A stretch of 30,906 bases of DNA from Elysia marginata. Taxonomy: Eukaryota > Mollusca > Gastropoda > Plakobranchidae. The notes below the pieces were generated by a model. That model ran no database searches and was not told the origin of the DNA. It saw only the letters and a list, made by a program, of their open reading frames with translations. Location of the stretch: assembly GCA_019649035.1 (NCBI GenBank), contig BMAT01009845.1, positions 29,303 through 60,208 on the forward strand, written 5' to 3'. Shown here piece by piece: positions 30,066 to 30,906 of this stretch. The translations under genes were made by a program, and so were the position numbers. Numbering within the stretch: position 1 is the first letter of the stretch; each line of letters starts with the position of its first letter.

Positions 30066-30906
30066 GTGAGCTGATTGAAATTTTTTGTTTGAAAGTTTTG
30101 TTTACAACAATTCTACCGCCCATAGGTAAAACCTTATAACTAGTCTTGAGTACATGTCGAGAAAAGTGCTAAAAGGTTGTAAAATGCCATAATTTTATAA
30201 ATACTCAATCAAAACTTATTTTATGTACATTTCAAAACTACTGAAGCAGGGGCATAATCGAGTTATGCATAGCAAGAGGGTGACCTTAAAAGTCGATATA
30301 TGGGGTTATCTAGATTATTGAACATTTCAGAGTTACTAGGGTTATACCTTTGGACAGTAGAATTGATAAATGTGTCTCAAAGTGAATGAATAATACTCTT
30401 TTGCCCTTGCAGTAAACTAGTATTTGACTTTGTTATCGGTGGAATTAAATTGCACACCTTCTCAATGTCTACCAAGATACTGAGCTTGAAAAATTCAAGC
30501 TGTGGATGAAATAGATCTAAAGAGTGAGGGGATTGTTGTTTTTTTTCTGGTTGCAGCGAAATGATGTAAATTTGAAATATTCATTTTCTGTCAAGCTTAA
30601 GTTTTTTTTGTTTTGTTTTTTTTTTAAATTTTTTTTATCTCTGAAATAATTATCTTTATATATGATCAATGAAAAAGTTAATCCCATGTGCAATACTAGC
30701 AGGAGGGATCACGAGAAGGCTCCGGATCATTTTTAGCGCATCGTTTAGTCAGGGGGTCTGCTATGGTTACTGGTTGATCCTCTAGCAATGCCATGTTATG
30801 AGATTATGAGATATGTATATTAAATTATGCAGTTAAAGCTTTGTGTTTTACCTTCAACAGATTCATTCTTGTCAAATTTTTTCCCGATTTAATTGCCTTG
30901 TTTTTT
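30066..30906 (+). other. Start of intron 15
   Basis: T-rich and AT-rich sequence to the window edge, with no recognisable exon: no frame after an AG gives the CxCxxxG start of an LE module. No gene or clear repeat. Confidence 0.85.

Noticed and set aside
30861..30906. Possible exon 16 after the caacag acceptor-like site at 30855-30860
   Set aside because: The frame continuing from exon 15 would give no Cys-rich LE sequence; the next exon must lie beyond the window.

Overview
The window is animal genomic DNA holding the 5' part of one large, intron-rich gene on the + strand: a laminin gamma chain of the gamma-1 (LAMC1/LanB2) type. Fifteen coding exons can be placed between 732 and 30065. They join in one open frame of 977 codons plus one base, and every intron is GT-AG. 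They encode a signal peptide, the complete laminin N-terminal (LN) domain, ten EGF-like LE modules and the globular L4 domain inserted in the fifth LE module. The gene runs off the right edge: the last LE module and the C-terminal coiled coil must lie downstream. No other protein gene and no convincing functional RNA gene is visible.

Layout: 1-731 is 5' flank and probable 5' UTR, with a CpG-rich stretch near 275-455 and two tiny upstream ORFs. Exon 1 (732-1125) carries the signal peptide and the first half of LN. Intron 1 (9.4 kb) and intron 2 (6.5 kb) hold most of the repeats. Exons 2-3 finish LN, and exons 4-15 (18445-30065) carry the LE modules and L4, separated by introns of 0.15-1.9 kb. 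A 23-base assembly gap lies in intron 2.

The rest is intron packed with small non-coding mobile elements and simple repeats. I see a tRNA-headed SINE family with about three or four copies, a second unrelated tRNA-headed SINE, two pairs of MITE-like inverted-repeat elements, a ~350-400 bp dispersed repeat pair, a nested inverted repeat, (ATT)n-ended SINE-like tails, an exact-period 26-bp minisatellite, and long (GA)n, (CT)n and (CTAT)n tracts.

Organism: an invertebrate animal. The gamma-1-like protein, AT-rich introns, abundant tRNA-SINEs and the TAGATCT/CTAG-rich text in intron 1 fit a mollusc, possibly a heterobranch gastropod, but this is inference and no sequence here fixes the species.

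Biology: the gamma chain pairs with alpha and beta chains to form the basement-membrane laminin trimer. The LN domain encoded by exons 1-3 mediates laminin polymerisation. The LE8 module encoded by exons 13-14 carries a near-perfect nidogen-binding motif (NIDPNAI, 27751-27771). I found no bacterial, viral or novel defence-type system. The unusual material lies in the introns, notably a ~133-bp tandem duplication that copied the 3' end of exon 2 together with its splice donor.
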